A stretch of DNA of 64,000 nt, taken from assembly GCA_016715325.1 (NCBI GenBank), contig JADKAL010000001.1, forward strand, positions 434,001 through 498,000, written 5' to 3'. The stretch is from Methylococcaceae bacterium. Its GTDB lineage: Bacteria > Pseudomonadota > Gammaproteobacteria > Methylococcales > Methylomonadaceae. Below the pieces are notes generated by a model, which saw only the letters and a program-made list of their open reading frames with translations, did no database searches and had not been told where the DNA came from. Of this stretch, positions 10,156 through 20,679 are shown in pieces. The position numbers and the translations under genes are program-made. How positions within the stretch are numbered: the stretch's first letter is position 1; each line of letters starts with the position of its first letter.

Positions 10156-11070
10156 ATGAAATATTTGTTCAGCGTACTCGTACTACTCGTGTCGTTATCT
10201 CTCAAAGCAGAGTCGGTGTTGTCGGTCAATGAAATCGAACCGGGGATCTATGTACATTGGGGGGTTCAAGAGTTTTCCGATACGAAAAACCACGGCGCTA
10301 TTGCCAATATCGGTTTTATCATCGGTCAGCGTTGCGTTGCTGTTATCGATAGCGGCGGCAATCCAGAACAAGGAAAGGCGCTCAAAAATGCGATTGAGAA
10401 TGTCACTTCAAAGCCGATTTGTTATGTTATTAACACGCATGTTCACCCCGACCATATCTACGGTAATTCAGCTTTTAAAGACACTGGGGCAAAATTTGTC
10501 GGTCATGAAAAATTGGCGAGGGCGATGTCGGCTCGTGGAGATTATTATCTGCAAAAAGCGCCTGAATTACTTGGCATTAAATTATCGGCCCAAGATATTA
10601 TTCCGCCGGATATTACGGTGAGCAATCATCTCGATCTCGATTTGGGCCGACGTAAGCTTAAGTTAACCGCCCATCCGCCGGCACATACCGATAACGATCT
10701 GAGCGTATACGATCAGCAAACCGATACTTTGTGGTTGGCCGATTTATTGTTTATTGAACATTTGCCGTCTATTGATGGTAGTTTGAAAGGATGGTTAGCG
10801 GAAATGGACAAATTGGAGTCCAAAACTTTTAAAACGGTTATTCCAGGACATGGTACGCGGGTGACAAATTGGCCTAAAGCGATGCAACCGCAAAAAGAAT
10901 ATTTAAACAGCTTGTTGTTAGAGACGCGTACCGCTATTAAGAATGGGGTGTTTTTGGAAGATGCAGTGAAGTCGATTGGTCTGTCATTCAAAGATCGTTG
11001 GAAGCTATTCGATGAATTTAACCGGAAAAATGTCACGAAAGCCTATGCCGAGATGGAATGGGAAGATTAA
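10156..11070 (+). CDS. SoxH-like quinoprotein-relay zinc metallohydrolase (MBL fold), secreted
   Basis: A secreted metallo-beta-lactamase-fold protein: signal peptide (MKYLFSVLVLLVSLSLKAE), the metal-binding NTHVHPDHIYGN motif (near residue 95), AHTDNDLSVY, and VIPGHGTRV with the later metal histidine. It resembles the SoxH-related family found with PQQ-dependent alcohol dehydrogenases, called quinoprotein relay system zinc metallohydrolase; that link is known from the family and is not shown here because no quinoprotein gene is adjacent. The ATG at 10156 lacks a strong ribosome site. A generic periplasmic MBL hydrolase is the alternative. Confidence 0.72.
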   Translation: MKYLFSVLVLLVSLSLKAESVLSVNEIEPGIYVHWGVQEFSDTKNHGAIANIGFIIGQRCVAVIDSGGNPEQGKALKNAIENVTSKPICYVINTHVHPDHIYGNSAFKDTGAKFVGHEKLARAMSARGDYYLQKAPELLGIKLSAQDIIPPDITVSNHLDLDLGRRKLKLTAHPPAHTDNDLSVYDQQTDTLWLADLLFIEHLPSIDGSLKGWLAEMDKLESKTFKTVIPGHGTRVTNWPKAMQPQKEYLNSLLLETRTAIKNGVFLEDAVKSIGLSFKDRWKLFDEFNRKNVTKAYAEMEWED

Positions 11071-11122
11071 ATCGCTATGATAATATCGATAATACGCTAA
11101 CCTTCTAATAAAAAAGAAAAAT

Positions 11123-12826
11123 ATGAGACTAGCACTTTTTGCCGCCATAATTATTTTGCTGAACGGACTCGTTTCCTATCTTACCAATTTACCGCAAGAC
11201 GCCGGGTTAGATGTGCCGGACGGAAAACTGAATAGTTTGTCGTATGCGCCGTTCCGGGAAGGCCAAAGTCCTTTGCTGCAAATATTTCCGACTGCCGAAC
11301 AAATCGATGAAGATTTGCGCTTATTAGCGGGAAAAACGCACTCTATCCGCACTTATGCCAGCTCGCAAGGTCCGTTAGTCATTCCCGAGTTGGCTCGGAA
11401 ACACGGATTAACACTCATTCACGGAGCCTGGGTCGGTTATGTTAAGGCCGATATTCCTAAAGAATTGGACGAATTAGTGCGTGCGGCAAATGAATACCCT
11501 GACGTCATCAAACGCGTGATTGTCGGAAACGAAACCTTGCTGCGCGGCGAAATGAAAGCCGATGAGTTAATCGGTTACATCCGCGAGGTCAAACGACGTG
11601 TAAAGCAACCGGTTTCTTATGCGGATGTGTGGTCCATGTACAAGAAAAATCCGCAGCTTTTCAATGAAGTGGATTTTATTACGATTCACATACTACCGTA
11701 TTGGGAAGATGAGCCGATACCTGTCGATAAAGCGTTAAAGCACATTGAACGCGTTTATAAACAAATGGAGCAAGAAGCGCATGAGCTTTCGCCAGGAAAA
11801 CCTATCTTGATCGGCGAATCCGGCTGGCCGAGCGAGGGCAGACAACGCGGTTGGGCGGTTCCAAGTGTCGTGAACGAAGCGTTTTTTATTAGAGGGTTGT
11901 TAAAGATTGCTGCGGAAAATCACTTTGACGTCAACATTGTCGAAGCCTTTAATCAACCGTGGAAAAGCTTTCAAGAAGGTGTGGTCGGCGCGAATTGGGG
12001 CTTGTTTTCGGCTGACCGGCAGGAAGTTTTCCCTTTAACGGGAAAGGTCACCGAAAATGTTAAATGGCTTGAACAATTTACGGTTTCATCATTAATATCA
12101 TTAATTGTCATTGCGTTATACGCAAAAAAACTACAACCTGTAGCGATACCGAAATTACTGGTTATACTTGGTTTTGTTCAATTAATGGCTGCTTTGCTGG
12201 TCTTTTATGCCGACAAATCCTGGTACACGAGTTATAACGACTGGCAACGAATGCAAACCGGGCTTATCGTGGTATTGAATGCCGTTGTTGTTTGGCTGGT
12301 TCTTCGTCGGGCGGTCGATGTCTGTCATAGAGAAACCACAGCGAAAGGGATTATCGTAGGCCTTGATACGGTTTATCTATTGATAACCTCGTTGATGCTT
12401 TACAAAACCTATCTTTTAGCGGTAGACGGTCGTTATATCAGCTTTCCGTATGAAATCGCTGTTATCCCGGTATTTGGATTACTTGTGCTGTTTATTATTC
12501 AGTGTTTGAACGGACGATTTGCTTTATCGAACCTCGATTATAATGCCTTAATCGGACGAAACCCGATGTTAAATCAACGCGCAGTGCTGATGGCATGGCT
12601 AATGCTATTTTATGCCGTGGGTCTGATTATCGGTGAAACTAAAGCATTTATGATCGGCGGCGATTTTATTCTCGCTTACCCGGATATCATCGAACGGTTT
12701 TTTTGGGCAACAATCTTTACACTAACAAATCTTCAATTGGTCGGTTGGCTGGCCTGTCTCATCTTCCTAGCGATTTCTTATTCGATGAGTAATAAGAAAA
12801 AACCCATTGTTGACATCGCCGCATAA
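11123..12826 (+). CDS. GH17 family membrane glucanase/glucan-modifying enzyme
   Basis: The N-terminal half is a glycoside hydrolase family 17 barrel after one signal-anchor helix: SIRTYAS, VGNETLLRG (acid/base Glu), and ILIGESGWPSEG (nucleophile Glu), then FNQPWK. The C-terminal half (from about residue 318) has about seven hydrophobic helices. This layout matches proteins annotated as beta-(1-3)/(1-6) glucan synthase- or NdvC-like, which act on periplasmic or exported beta-glucans; no GT2 domain is present, so on its own it would hydrolyse or transfer rather than polymerise. The catalytic domain is predicted to face the periplasm. The terminator overlaps its stop codon. Confidence 0.8.
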   Translation: MRLALFAAIIILLNGLVSYLTNLPQDAGLDVPDGKLNSLSYAPFREGQSPLLQIFPTAEQIDEDLRLLAGKTHSIRTYASSQGPLVIPELARKHGLTLIHGAWVGYVKADIPKELDELVRAANEYPDVIKRVIVGNETLLRGEMKADELIGYIREVKRRVKQPVSYADVWSMYKKNPQLFNEVDFITIHILPYWEDEPIPVDKALKHIERVYKQMEQEAHELSPGKPILIGESGWPSEGRQRGWAVPSVVNEAFFIRGLLKIAAENHFDVNIVEAFNQPWKSFQEGVVGANWGLFSADRQEVFPLTGKVTENVKWLEQFTVSSLISLIVIALYAKKLQPVAIPKLLVILGFVQLMAALLVFYADKSWYTSYNDWQRMQTGLIVVLNAVVVWLVLRRAVDVCHRETTAKGIIVGLDTVYLLITSLMLYKTYLLAVDGRYISFPYEIAVIPVFGLLVLFIIQCLNGRFALSNLDYNALIGRNPMLNQRAVLMAWLMLFYAVGLIIGETKAFMIGGDFILAYPDIIERFFWATIFTLTNLQLVGWLACLIFLAISYSMSNKKKPIVDIAA

Positions 12827-12839
12827 TGCGGCGATATTT
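12815..12839 (+). terminator. intrinsic terminator overlapping the GH17 stop codon
   Basis: Perfect 8-bp stem ATCGCCGC/GCGGCGAT with a five-base loop that contains the stop codon, followed by ATTTT. The T-run is short. It stands between this gene and the convergent small gene. Confidence 0.7.
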
Positions 12840-12864
12840 TGCCAATAACTGAAAATACCTTATC

Positions 12865-13080
12865 TTAACGTTTGATTTTGATTGAACTTCTAACCGTCTG
12901 TTTAGTGCGGTCGAAAAAATAGCCGATAAAGCCGATCATCACGATGGCGAATAGCACACGGCTAATCAGTAAAACATGTTCCAAAGGAATTTCCGGGTTT
13001 CCACTACCCGCTTCTTTCACGAAATCCACCAATCGGCTCAAACCGATTGCATTGTATGTGTTAATCAATAGGTTGCTCAT
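12865..13080 (-). CDS. small single-helix membrane protein, unknown function
   Basis: A 71-residue protein starting MSNLLINTYNAIGL, with one clear membrane helix (HVLLISRVLFAIVMIGFIGYFF) and a short basic tail (IKIKR). The ATG at 13080 has GAGG about 9 bases upstream, better than the in-frame codon at 13095. I do not recognise the family. Its convergence with the GH17 gene and the long gap on its other side suggest a single-gene transcript. Confidence 0.5.
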   Translation of the reverse strand: MSNLLINTYNAIGLSRLVDFVKEAGSGNPEIPLEHVLLISRVLFAIVMIGFIGYFFDRTKQTVRSSIKIKR

Positions 13081-14558
<1,478 letters not shown>

Positions 14559-14621
14559 GTCGTTTCGTCGTGACAAAGAACTGAAACTTAGCTTGCTAGT
14601 CGGTCGGGTCTTTTGTATGTT

Positions 14622-15323
14622 ATGAGAATGCAACTGACTCTGCTCGATCCTAATAATCCCGAACAAAATTTCCCCTCGGTATGCGATGCGCTATCTGTCC
14701 CGGACGGTTTGCTGGCAGTCGGCGGCTGTCTTTCCAAATGCCGATTGTTGAATGCTTACCGGCAAGGCATTTTTCCCTGGAACAGTCCTGACGAGCCGAT
14801 TTTATGGTGGTCTCCTAATCCGAGACTTGTGCTGTTTCCCGACAAGTTGATTGTTTCGCGTAGTTTGGCAAAAACAATCCGTAAGCGCACTTTTGAAGTT
14901 ACCGTCGATCAGGCTTTTTCCGATGTGATTTCGGCGTGCGCGCAGCCGCGCAAAGACGGAGCAGGGACTTGGATTACGGAGGGAATATTCAATGCCTATC
15001 GAGAACTTCATGAATCGGGTTATGCCCATTCCGCGGAGGCTTGGTTAAACGGCGAACTCGTCGGTGGATTGTACGGCGTTGCAATCGGCCAAATCTTTTT
15101 CGGCGAATCGATGTTCTATTCGAAATCGGATGCATCGAAAGTGGCTTTCGTGACTTTAGTCGAGCGATTGAAATGCTGGGGTTATCGGTTAATCGATTGT
15201 CAAGTTAGTACGCGGCATCTGCTTGGACTGGGGGCGGAGGAAATAGCACGGAGCGAATTCAGTCGTTTGCTTGCTCACTATTGCGAACTTATGCCGAATG
15301 CTTCGGCATGGCGGGATTTGTGA
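14622..15323 (+). CDS. aat: leucyl/phenylalanyl-tRNA-protein transferase
   Basis: Adds Leu or Phe from aminoacyl-tRNA to N-terminal Arg/Lys of proteins, marking them for ClpAPS degradation. Conserved blocks: QGIFPWNSPDEPILWWSP-type segment near residue 45, TWITEGIFNAYRELHESGYAHSAE-type segment near residue 125, GGLYGVAIGQIFFGESMFY, and LIDCQVSTRHLLGLGAEEI. The start is among closely spaced ATGs at 14622 and 14628; none has a strong ribosome site. The tail overlaps bpt, the companion transferase. Confidence 0.93.
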   Translation: MRMQLTLLDPNNPEQNFPSVCDALSVPDGLLAVGGCLSKCRLLNAYRQGIFPWNSPDEPILWWSPNPRLVLFPDKLIVSRSLAKTIRKRTFEVTVDQAFSDVISACAQPRKDGAGTWITEGIFNAYRELHESGYAHSAEAWLNGELVGGLYGVAIGQIFFGESMFYSKSDASKVAFVTLVERLKCWGYRLIDCQVSTRHLLGLGAEEIARSEFSRLLAHYCELMPNASAWRDL

Positions 15324-16033
15324 TTTCAATTCCCTTATTTCTCACTGAAAAACATCCGTGCAGCTACCTCGACGGGAAAAATGCGCAACCGGCTTTTGTT
15401 CATCCGGCGTTCGGGATGACTGCCGCCATTTATTCCGAACTTATCAAACAAGGATTTCGCCGAAGCGGAGATGAAGTCTATTCGCCGCATTGTCCCGATT
15501 GTTCGGCGTGTATTCCTGCACGACTCAGCGTTCGCGAGTTTTTACCCTCCCGCAGTCAAAAACGTTGTATGCAAAAAAACAGTCATACTCAAGTTGCCGT
15601 TAAACCGCCGGTTTTCAATAAAGGACATTACGAGATGTTCTTACGTTATCAAACGACAAGGCACCAAGACGGTTCTATGGCTAAATCCGGTAAGAAAGAC
15701 TATATCAATTTTCTTAAAAGCAATTGGTGCGATACGCATTTCGTTGAGTTTTCGATTAATGGCGAATTAGCGGCGATAGCTGTTGTCGATGATTTAGGCG
15801 ATTCTTTGTCGGCGGTTTACACTTTTTTCGATCCGAAATTTTCGGCGTACGGATTAGGCGTATACGCGGTACTTTGGCAGATCGAATGGGCAAAAACTTT
15901 GCAACGAGACTATTTATATTTAGGGTTTTGGATAAAGCAATGCCGGAAGATGTCATATAAAAATAATTATCAACCATTGCAAATACTCAAAGATAAACAG
16001 TGGATAACAGCTGAGCCTTCAACGGTACTGTAA
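15308..16033 (+). CDS. bpt: aspartate/glutamate leucyltransferase (bacterial protein transferase)
   Basis: Transfers leucine to proteins with N-terminal Asp or Glu, the second arm of the bacterial N-degron pathway. Family blocks seen: HPCSYLDGKNAQPAFV, YSPHCPDCSACIPARL with the paired cysteines, and the C-terminal YLYLGFWIKQCRKMSYK followed by NNYQPLQIL. The ATG at 15308 overlaps the end of aat by 16 bases and gives 241 residues, close to the usual length. The aat-bpt pairing is common; infA and clpA, often nearby, are absent here. Confidence 0.92.
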   Translation: MAGFVISIPLFLTEKHPCSYLDGKNAQPAFVHPAFGMTAAIYSELIKQGFRRSGDEVYSPHCPDCSACIPARLSVREFLPSRSQKRCMQKNSHTQVAVKPPVFNKGHYEMFLRYQTTRHQDGSMAKSGKKDYINFLKSNWCDTHFVEFSINGELAAIAVVDDLGDSLSAVYTFFDPKFSAYGLGVYAVLWQIEWAKTLQRDYLYLGFWIKQCRKMSYKNNYQPLQILKDKQWITAEPSTVL

Positions 16034-16183
16034 TGCCGAAATTGTATGTGAAATCTGTTACACAGTAGCAGATTGCAATAAGAGCCTGATTTAAGGGATA
16101 ATGTACGGCTAAATTAGAATTCACCCATAACCTCCACGATCAATTAAATTGAAGCGGAAGTTGCAGTAAGCTTAGGAACAGTA

Positions 16184-17584
16184 ATGAAAAAAACGATGTA
16201 TGAAAAAATCTGGGATAGCCACCTCGTTGTCGAAGTAGACGGACAGGCGCCCTTGATTTATGTCGACCGGCATCTTATGCATGAAGTGACCAGTCCGCAA
16301 GCGTTTGAAGGGCTTAGAATTACGAACCGTAAGGTGCGTAACCCGCATAGTATCCTAGCGACGATGGATCACTGCGTTCCTACCAAAGACCGCCACCTGC
16401 CGATTGCCGATCCTATTGCCAGAAAGCAAGTCGAGGTAATGGCCGAGAATTGCGCGGAAAACGGTTTGAATCTTTACGACATGAAAAATCCCAATAACGG
16501 CGTGATTCATGTGGTCGTGCCCGAGCACGGATTCGTACATCCTGGTATGGTTGTGGTTTGCGGTGATAGTCACACAGCGACGCACGGCGCTTTCGGCGCT
16601 CTAGCCTTCGGTATCGGCACGTCCGAAGTCGAACATGTGATGGCGACGCAATGCTTACCGCAAAAAAAATCCAAAACCATGTTGGTGAAAATCAACGGCA
16701 AATTGCCGAAGTTTTCCACCGCCAAAGACATCGCCTTGGCGATCATCGGCAAAATCGGCACCGCAGGCGGCACGGGTTATGTCATCGAATATGCGGGCGA
16801 AGCCATCAAGGATTTGACGATGGAAGGCCGCATGACCTTATGTAACATGGCTATTGAAGCCGGGGCGCGGGCGGGTCTTATTGCGCCGGATGAAAAAGTC
16901 TACGACTACCTTAAAGGTAAGGAATTTGCGCCCAAGGGCGAAGCGTGGGAACAAGCGTTGGCTTACTGGCAAAGTCTGCCGTCCGATGAAGGCGCGGTTT
17001 TCGATGCCATCGTCGAGTTGAACGGCCCCGACATTGCCCCGCAAGTGTCCTGGGGTACGTCACCCGAGCAAGTTATCGGCGTGGACGGCGTGGTGCCGTC
17101 GCCCGATAGTTTCGACAACGAAGGTAAACGCAAAGCCTGCGAAAGCGCCTTGGCTTATATGGGATTGGCTCCAAATACCAAAATTACCGACATACCTATC
17201 GATTTTGTGTTTATCGGATCTTGTACCAACGGTCGAATTGAAGATTTCCGTGAAGCCGCGCAAGTTGCCAAAGGCACGAAAGTGGCTAATGGCATTACTG
17301 CGATTGCCGTGCCGGGTTCTTATCATGTCAAGCAACAAGCCGAGCAAGAAGGTTTGGACAAAATCTTCATCGAAGCCGGTTGGCAATGGCGCGATCCCGG
17401 TTGTTCGATGTGTTTGGCGATGAACGGCGACGAGTTGAGCAAAGGCCAGCGTTGCGCCTCGACGTCCAACCGTAATTTCGAAGGACGGCAAGGGAAGGGC
17501 GGACGGACGCATCTTGTGTCTCCAGCCATGGCTGCTGCGGCGGCATCTGCCGGTCATTTCGTCGATATCAGAACATTGGGTTAA
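16184..17584 (+). CDS. leuC: 3-isopropylmalate dehydratase large subunit
   Basis: With LeuD isomerises 2- to 3-isopropylmalate in leucine synthesis; the same enzyme acts on citramalate in the isoleucine bypass. The aconitase-type 4Fe-4S cysteines are in GSCTNGR (about residue 347) and [10 protein letters not shown] (about 407-410). The N-terminal [19 protein letters not shown] block is diagnostic. Length 466 is standard. AGGAAC lies 5-6 bases before the ATG. leuD follows after 10 bases. No leucine-rich leader peptide was seen in the 150 bases upstream. Confidence 0.95.
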   Translation: MKKTMYEKIWDSHLVVEVDGQAPLIYVDRHLMHEVTSPQAFEGLRITNRKVRNPHSILATMDHCVPTKDRHLPIADPIARKQVEVMAENCAENGLNLYDMKNPNNGVIHVVVPEHGFVHPGMVVVCGDSHTATHGAFGALAFGIGTSEVEHVMATQCLPQKKSKTMLVKINGKLPKFSTAKDIALAIIGKIGTAGGTGYVIEYAGEAIKDLTMEGRMTLCNMAIEAGARAGLIAPDEKVYDYLKGKEFAPKGEAWEQALAYWQSLPSDEGAVFDAIVELNGPDIAPQVSWGTSPEQVIGVDGVVPSPDSFDNEGKRKACESALAYMGLAPNTKITDIPIDFVFIGSCTNGRIEDFREAAQVAKGTKVANGITAIAVPGSYHVKQQAEQEGLDKIFIEAGWQWRDPGCSMCLAMNGDELSKGQRCASTSNRNFEGRQGKGGRTHLVSPAMAAAAASAGHFVDIRTLG

Positions 17585-17594
17585 ACAGTAAACT

Positions 17595-18206
17595 ATGGAA
17601 CCGTACAAAAAACATGAAAGTATTGCTGCGTTGATGAATCGCAGCAACGTGGATACCGATCAAATCATCCCTAAGCAATTCTTGAAAAAAGTAGAACGTA
17701 GCGGTTTCGGCGTTCATTTGTTTCACGATTGGCGCTATAACGACGACGGTAGCGATAATCTGGATTTTGAATTGAACAAGCCCGTCTTTAAAGGGGCGAA
17801 AATATTGGTCGTCGGCGATAATTTCGGTTGCGGTTCGTCTCGCGAACATGCGCCGTGGGCGATTGCGGACTATGGATTTAACACCATTATCTCCACCAGT
17901 TATGCCGATATTTTTTACAACAATTGCTTTAAAAACGGCATCTTGCCGATCAAAGTTAACGATGAACAATTAGCGGCGCTAATGGCGGAAATCAGTGCTA
18001 ACGAAGGTGTTCGCTTTGTTGTGGATCTCGAAAACCAAACCGTTTTAACCCCGGCGGGTAACAGTTTTTCGTTTGAAATCGATCCGTTCCGCAAAGGTAA
18101 TCTATTAAGCGGCCTCGATGACATTGGTTTGACTTTAAAACATGTCGATAAGATCAGTGCATTCGAAGAGCAACACAAAAAAGCATATCCTTGGTTGTGG
18201 GCGTAA
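17595..18206 (+). CDS. leuD: 3-isopropylmalate dehydratase small subunit
   Basis: Swivelling small subunit of the isopropylmalate isomerase. Key blocks: [18 protein letters not shown] near the start, then [17 protein letters not shown], the conserved substrate-loop motif, followed by [19 protein letters not shown]. The 203-residue length is typical of the proteobacterial type. It is in an operon with leuC and probably the leuA/cimA-like gene 74 bases downstream. Confidence 0.95.
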   Translation: MEPYKKHESIAALMNRSNVDTDQIIPKQFLKKVERSGFGVHLFHDWRYNDDGSDNLDFELNKPVFKGAKILVVGDNFGCGSSREHAPWAIADYGFNTIISTSYADIFYNNCFKNGILPIKVNDEQLAALMAEISANEGVRFVVDLENQTVLTPAGNSFSFEIDPFRKGNLLSGLDDIGLTLKHVDKISAFEEQHKKAYPWLWA

Positions 18207-18280
18207 TCAAGTCAGTTGATAGCCTGAAAATAAATTACGTCTTGTCTGCAAATCCACAATGAAAACTGCAAGCCGTAAGT

Positions 18281-19828
18281 ATGTCCGGCGCATCCAGAAC
18301 AATCCAACTGATGGACACTACCCTGCGCGACGGCGAGCAAACGCAAGGAGTGTCTTTCACGCCTGCTGAAAAAGTCAGTATTGCCAAAGCTTTATTGCAA
18401 TCATTAAGGGTAGATAGAATTGAAGTCGCTTCCGCCCGCGTTTCGCAGGGTGAGAAAGAAGCGGTTGCTTCTATTAACGAGTGGGCCCGCCAAGAAGGTT
18501 TCGATGGCAAGACGGAAGTGCTCGGTTTCGTCGATCATACCCGAAGTGTCGATTGGATTATGGAAGCGGGCGGTAAGGTTATTAATTTGCTCACCAAAGG
18601 CAGTGAAAAACATTGTCGAGAGCAATTGGGCAAGACGCTTGAACAACACACCGCCGATATTTTTAAGACCATAGACTACGCACTTCAAAAAGGATTGAAG
18701 GTCAATGTTTACCTGGAAGACTGGTCGAACGGGTATCATGATAATCCAACTTATGTTTTCGGATTAGTCGACAATTTGAGACATGCAGGTATCAGTCATT
18801 TCATGCTGCCCGATACGCTCGGTGTACTATCGCCCGAAGAAGTCTACGCCAGTTTAAAAGACATGTGCAGCCGTTATCCCGAGTTGCAGTTCGATTTTCA
18901 CCCGCATAATGATTATGGATTGGCAACGGCAAACGTTATGGCGGCGGTTAAAGCCGGTGTGAGTTCGGTTCACTGCACAATCAATTGCTTGGGCGAGCGG
19001 GCGGGTAATGCGTCCTTGGCTGAAGTCGCTGTGGTTTTGCGCGATAAGATGAATATGAATCTAGCCATTGACGAGAGCCATATCGTAGCGATCAGTAACA
19101 TGGTGGAAACCTTTTCCGGTAAGCGCGTTGCCGCCAATGCGCCGATTATCGGCGCCGATGTGTTCACACAAACCGCCGGAATACATGCCGACGGCGACCA
19201 AAAAGGCGGGTTATACAAATCCAAGTTGGGACCTGAGCGATTTTCCCGTACGCACAGTTACGCACTGGGTAAAATGAGCGGAAAAGCCTCATTAAAGAAA
19301 AACCTGGAACAGCTTGAGCTGGAACTCTCTGACGAAGATCAGAAGAAAGTTTTGGAACAAATTGTACGATTAGGCGATTCTAAACAAACGATTACCTCCG
19401 ATGATTTGCCTTTTATCATCGCTGACGTACTGGCAAGTAAAGATTACCAACACATTAAATTGCTGAATTGTTCCATTACCAGCGGGTTTAATTTGGAATC
19501 AACAGCCAGTATTCGAGTCAATCTGAACGGTAAAGATCATGTTGCATCCGGCATCGGAAACGGCGGTTTCGATGCGTTCATTCATGCTATTGAGAAAGTA
19601 TTGGCCGATTTCGACGTCTTATTGCCCGACTTACTGGATTACGAAGTCAGAATTCCTAAAGGCGGACATACCAATGCGCTGACGGAATGCGTAATAACCT
19701 GGAATTGCGGCGGCGATATCCGAAAAACTCGCGGGGTTCACGCAAACCAAGTATTTGCAGCCATACTGGCAACGCTAAGGATACTCAATATTCAGTTGCA
19801 TGAGTCAAAATTGACGACGGCCGATTAA
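18281..19828 (+). CDS. alpha-isopropylmalate / citramalate synthase family protein
   Basis: Acetyl-CoA-dependent aldol condensation of the DRE-TIM family. The motif MDTTLRDGEQTQGVSF (residues 11-26) carries the catalytic Arg/Asp, with HPHNDYGLA and the metal site HCTINCLGERAGNASLAEV. A C-terminal domain of about 130 residues resembles the LeuA regulatory dimer (SIRVNLNGKDHVASGIGNG). The length of 515 suits LeuA2/CimA-like enzymes. Beside leuCD without leuB, it could make isopropylmalate or citramalate; sequence alone does not decide. The start is ATG 18281, with no strong ribosome site. Confidence 0.85.
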   Translation: MSGASRTIQLMDTTLRDGEQTQGVSFTPAEKVSIAKALLQSLRVDRIEVASARVSQGEKEAVASINEWARQEGFDGKTEVLGFVDHTRSVDWIMEAGGKVINLLTKGSEKHCREQLGKTLEQHTADIFKTIDYALQKGLKVNVYLEDWSNGYHDNPTYVFGLVDNLRHAGISHFMLPDTLGVLSPEEVYASLKDMCSRYPELQFDFHPHNDYGLATANVMAAVKAGVSSVHCTINCLGERAGNASLAEVAVVLRDKMNMNLAIDESHIVAISNMVETFSGKRVAANAPIIGADVFTQTAGIHADGDQKGGLYKSKLGPERFSRTHSYALGKMSGKASLKKNLEQLELELSDEDQKKVLEQIVRLGDSKQTITSDDLPFIIADVLASKDYQHIKLLNCSITSGFNLESTASIRVNLNGKDHVASGIGNGGFDAFIHAIEKVLADFDVLLPDLLDYEVRIPKGGHTNALTECVITWNCGGDIRKTRGVHANQVFAAILATLRILNIQLHESKLTTAD

Positions 19829-19871
19829 GCGACCTGCGTAATCAACATTATTAACCCGCCAGCGGTTATCT

Positions 19872-20570
19872 GTGAAGTATTTCTCCCTTGTTCTTTTACC
19901 GGGTCTCGACGGCACCGGTAGGCTCTTTAAGCCGCTGCTCGACGTGTTGCCCAGCAATATCAGGCCGATTGTCGTCAATTACCCTCTCGATAAGCTACTG
20001 AGTTACAATGAATTATTACCCATTGTCCTTGAGAGCTTACCAGCGGATAAGCCCTTTATCGTCTTAGGCGAATCTTTCAGCGGTCCATTGGCCTTGATGG
20101 TTGCGGCAACCCGTCCGCTTAACCTCGAAGGCCTTGTGCTTTGTGCAACTTTTGTTGCCTGTCCTCTTTCATTTGTGCCGCGAGGTGCAAAAGCTTTGAT
20201 AGAACCTTTCTTGTTTCAAGGATTAAAAAAATTAGCAAAAATAAATGCTTATAAAGGTACAAGGCTTGCCTTGGAAATGAATCAAGCGATAAGTTCGGTA
20301 AAAAATGAGGTATTGGCTAAGCGGGTTCAGGAAATAATCGGGGTTGATGTTACTCAGGAATTGGTTGACTCTCACTTGCCTATCCTTTACTTGCAAGGCA
20401 AAAAGGATTTGATTGTGCGGAAAAGTAATTTACGCCGTATCCTAGAATTAAGACCGGATGCGCAATTTGTGTGTATTAATTCTTCGCATCTGTTGGTTCA
20501 AACTGAACCTTTGCAAGCTGTTGAGGCGATAAATAAATTTATTTTAAACTTGGAACGACGGCCCAAATAA
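19872..20570 (+). CDS. small alpha/beta hydrolase, unknown substrate
   Basis: A 232-residue cytoplasmic alpha/beta-hydrolase-fold protein from a GTG start. LLPGLDGTGRLF forms the oxyanion region, GESFSGPLAL the nucleophile elbow, and the LYLQGKKDLIV and NSSHLLVQTEP segments give the likely Asp and His. No signal peptide or membrane helix. It follows the leu cluster after 43 bases, perhaps by read-through; nothing ties it to leucine synthesis. Confidence 0.7.
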   Translation: MKYFSLVLLPGLDGTGRLFKPLLDVLPSNIRPIVVNYPLDKLLSYNELLPIVLESLPADKPFIVLGESFSGPLALMVAATRPLNLEGLVLCATFVACPLSFVPRGAKALIEPFLFQGLKKLAKINAYKGTRLALEMNQAISSVKNEVLAKRVQEIIGVDVTQELVDSHLPILYLQGKKDLIVRKSNLRRILELRPDAQFVCINSSHLLVQTEPLQAVEAINKFILNLERRPK

Positions 20571-20679
20571 CACCTTAGATCATATAGCTTGCCGTACAAA
20601 AAATTATCAAATGTAATTGATAACCGGTTAAGCAAATGGTATTTGATCTTTGCTTCATCCAAATATTGCTAAGAGTCCA

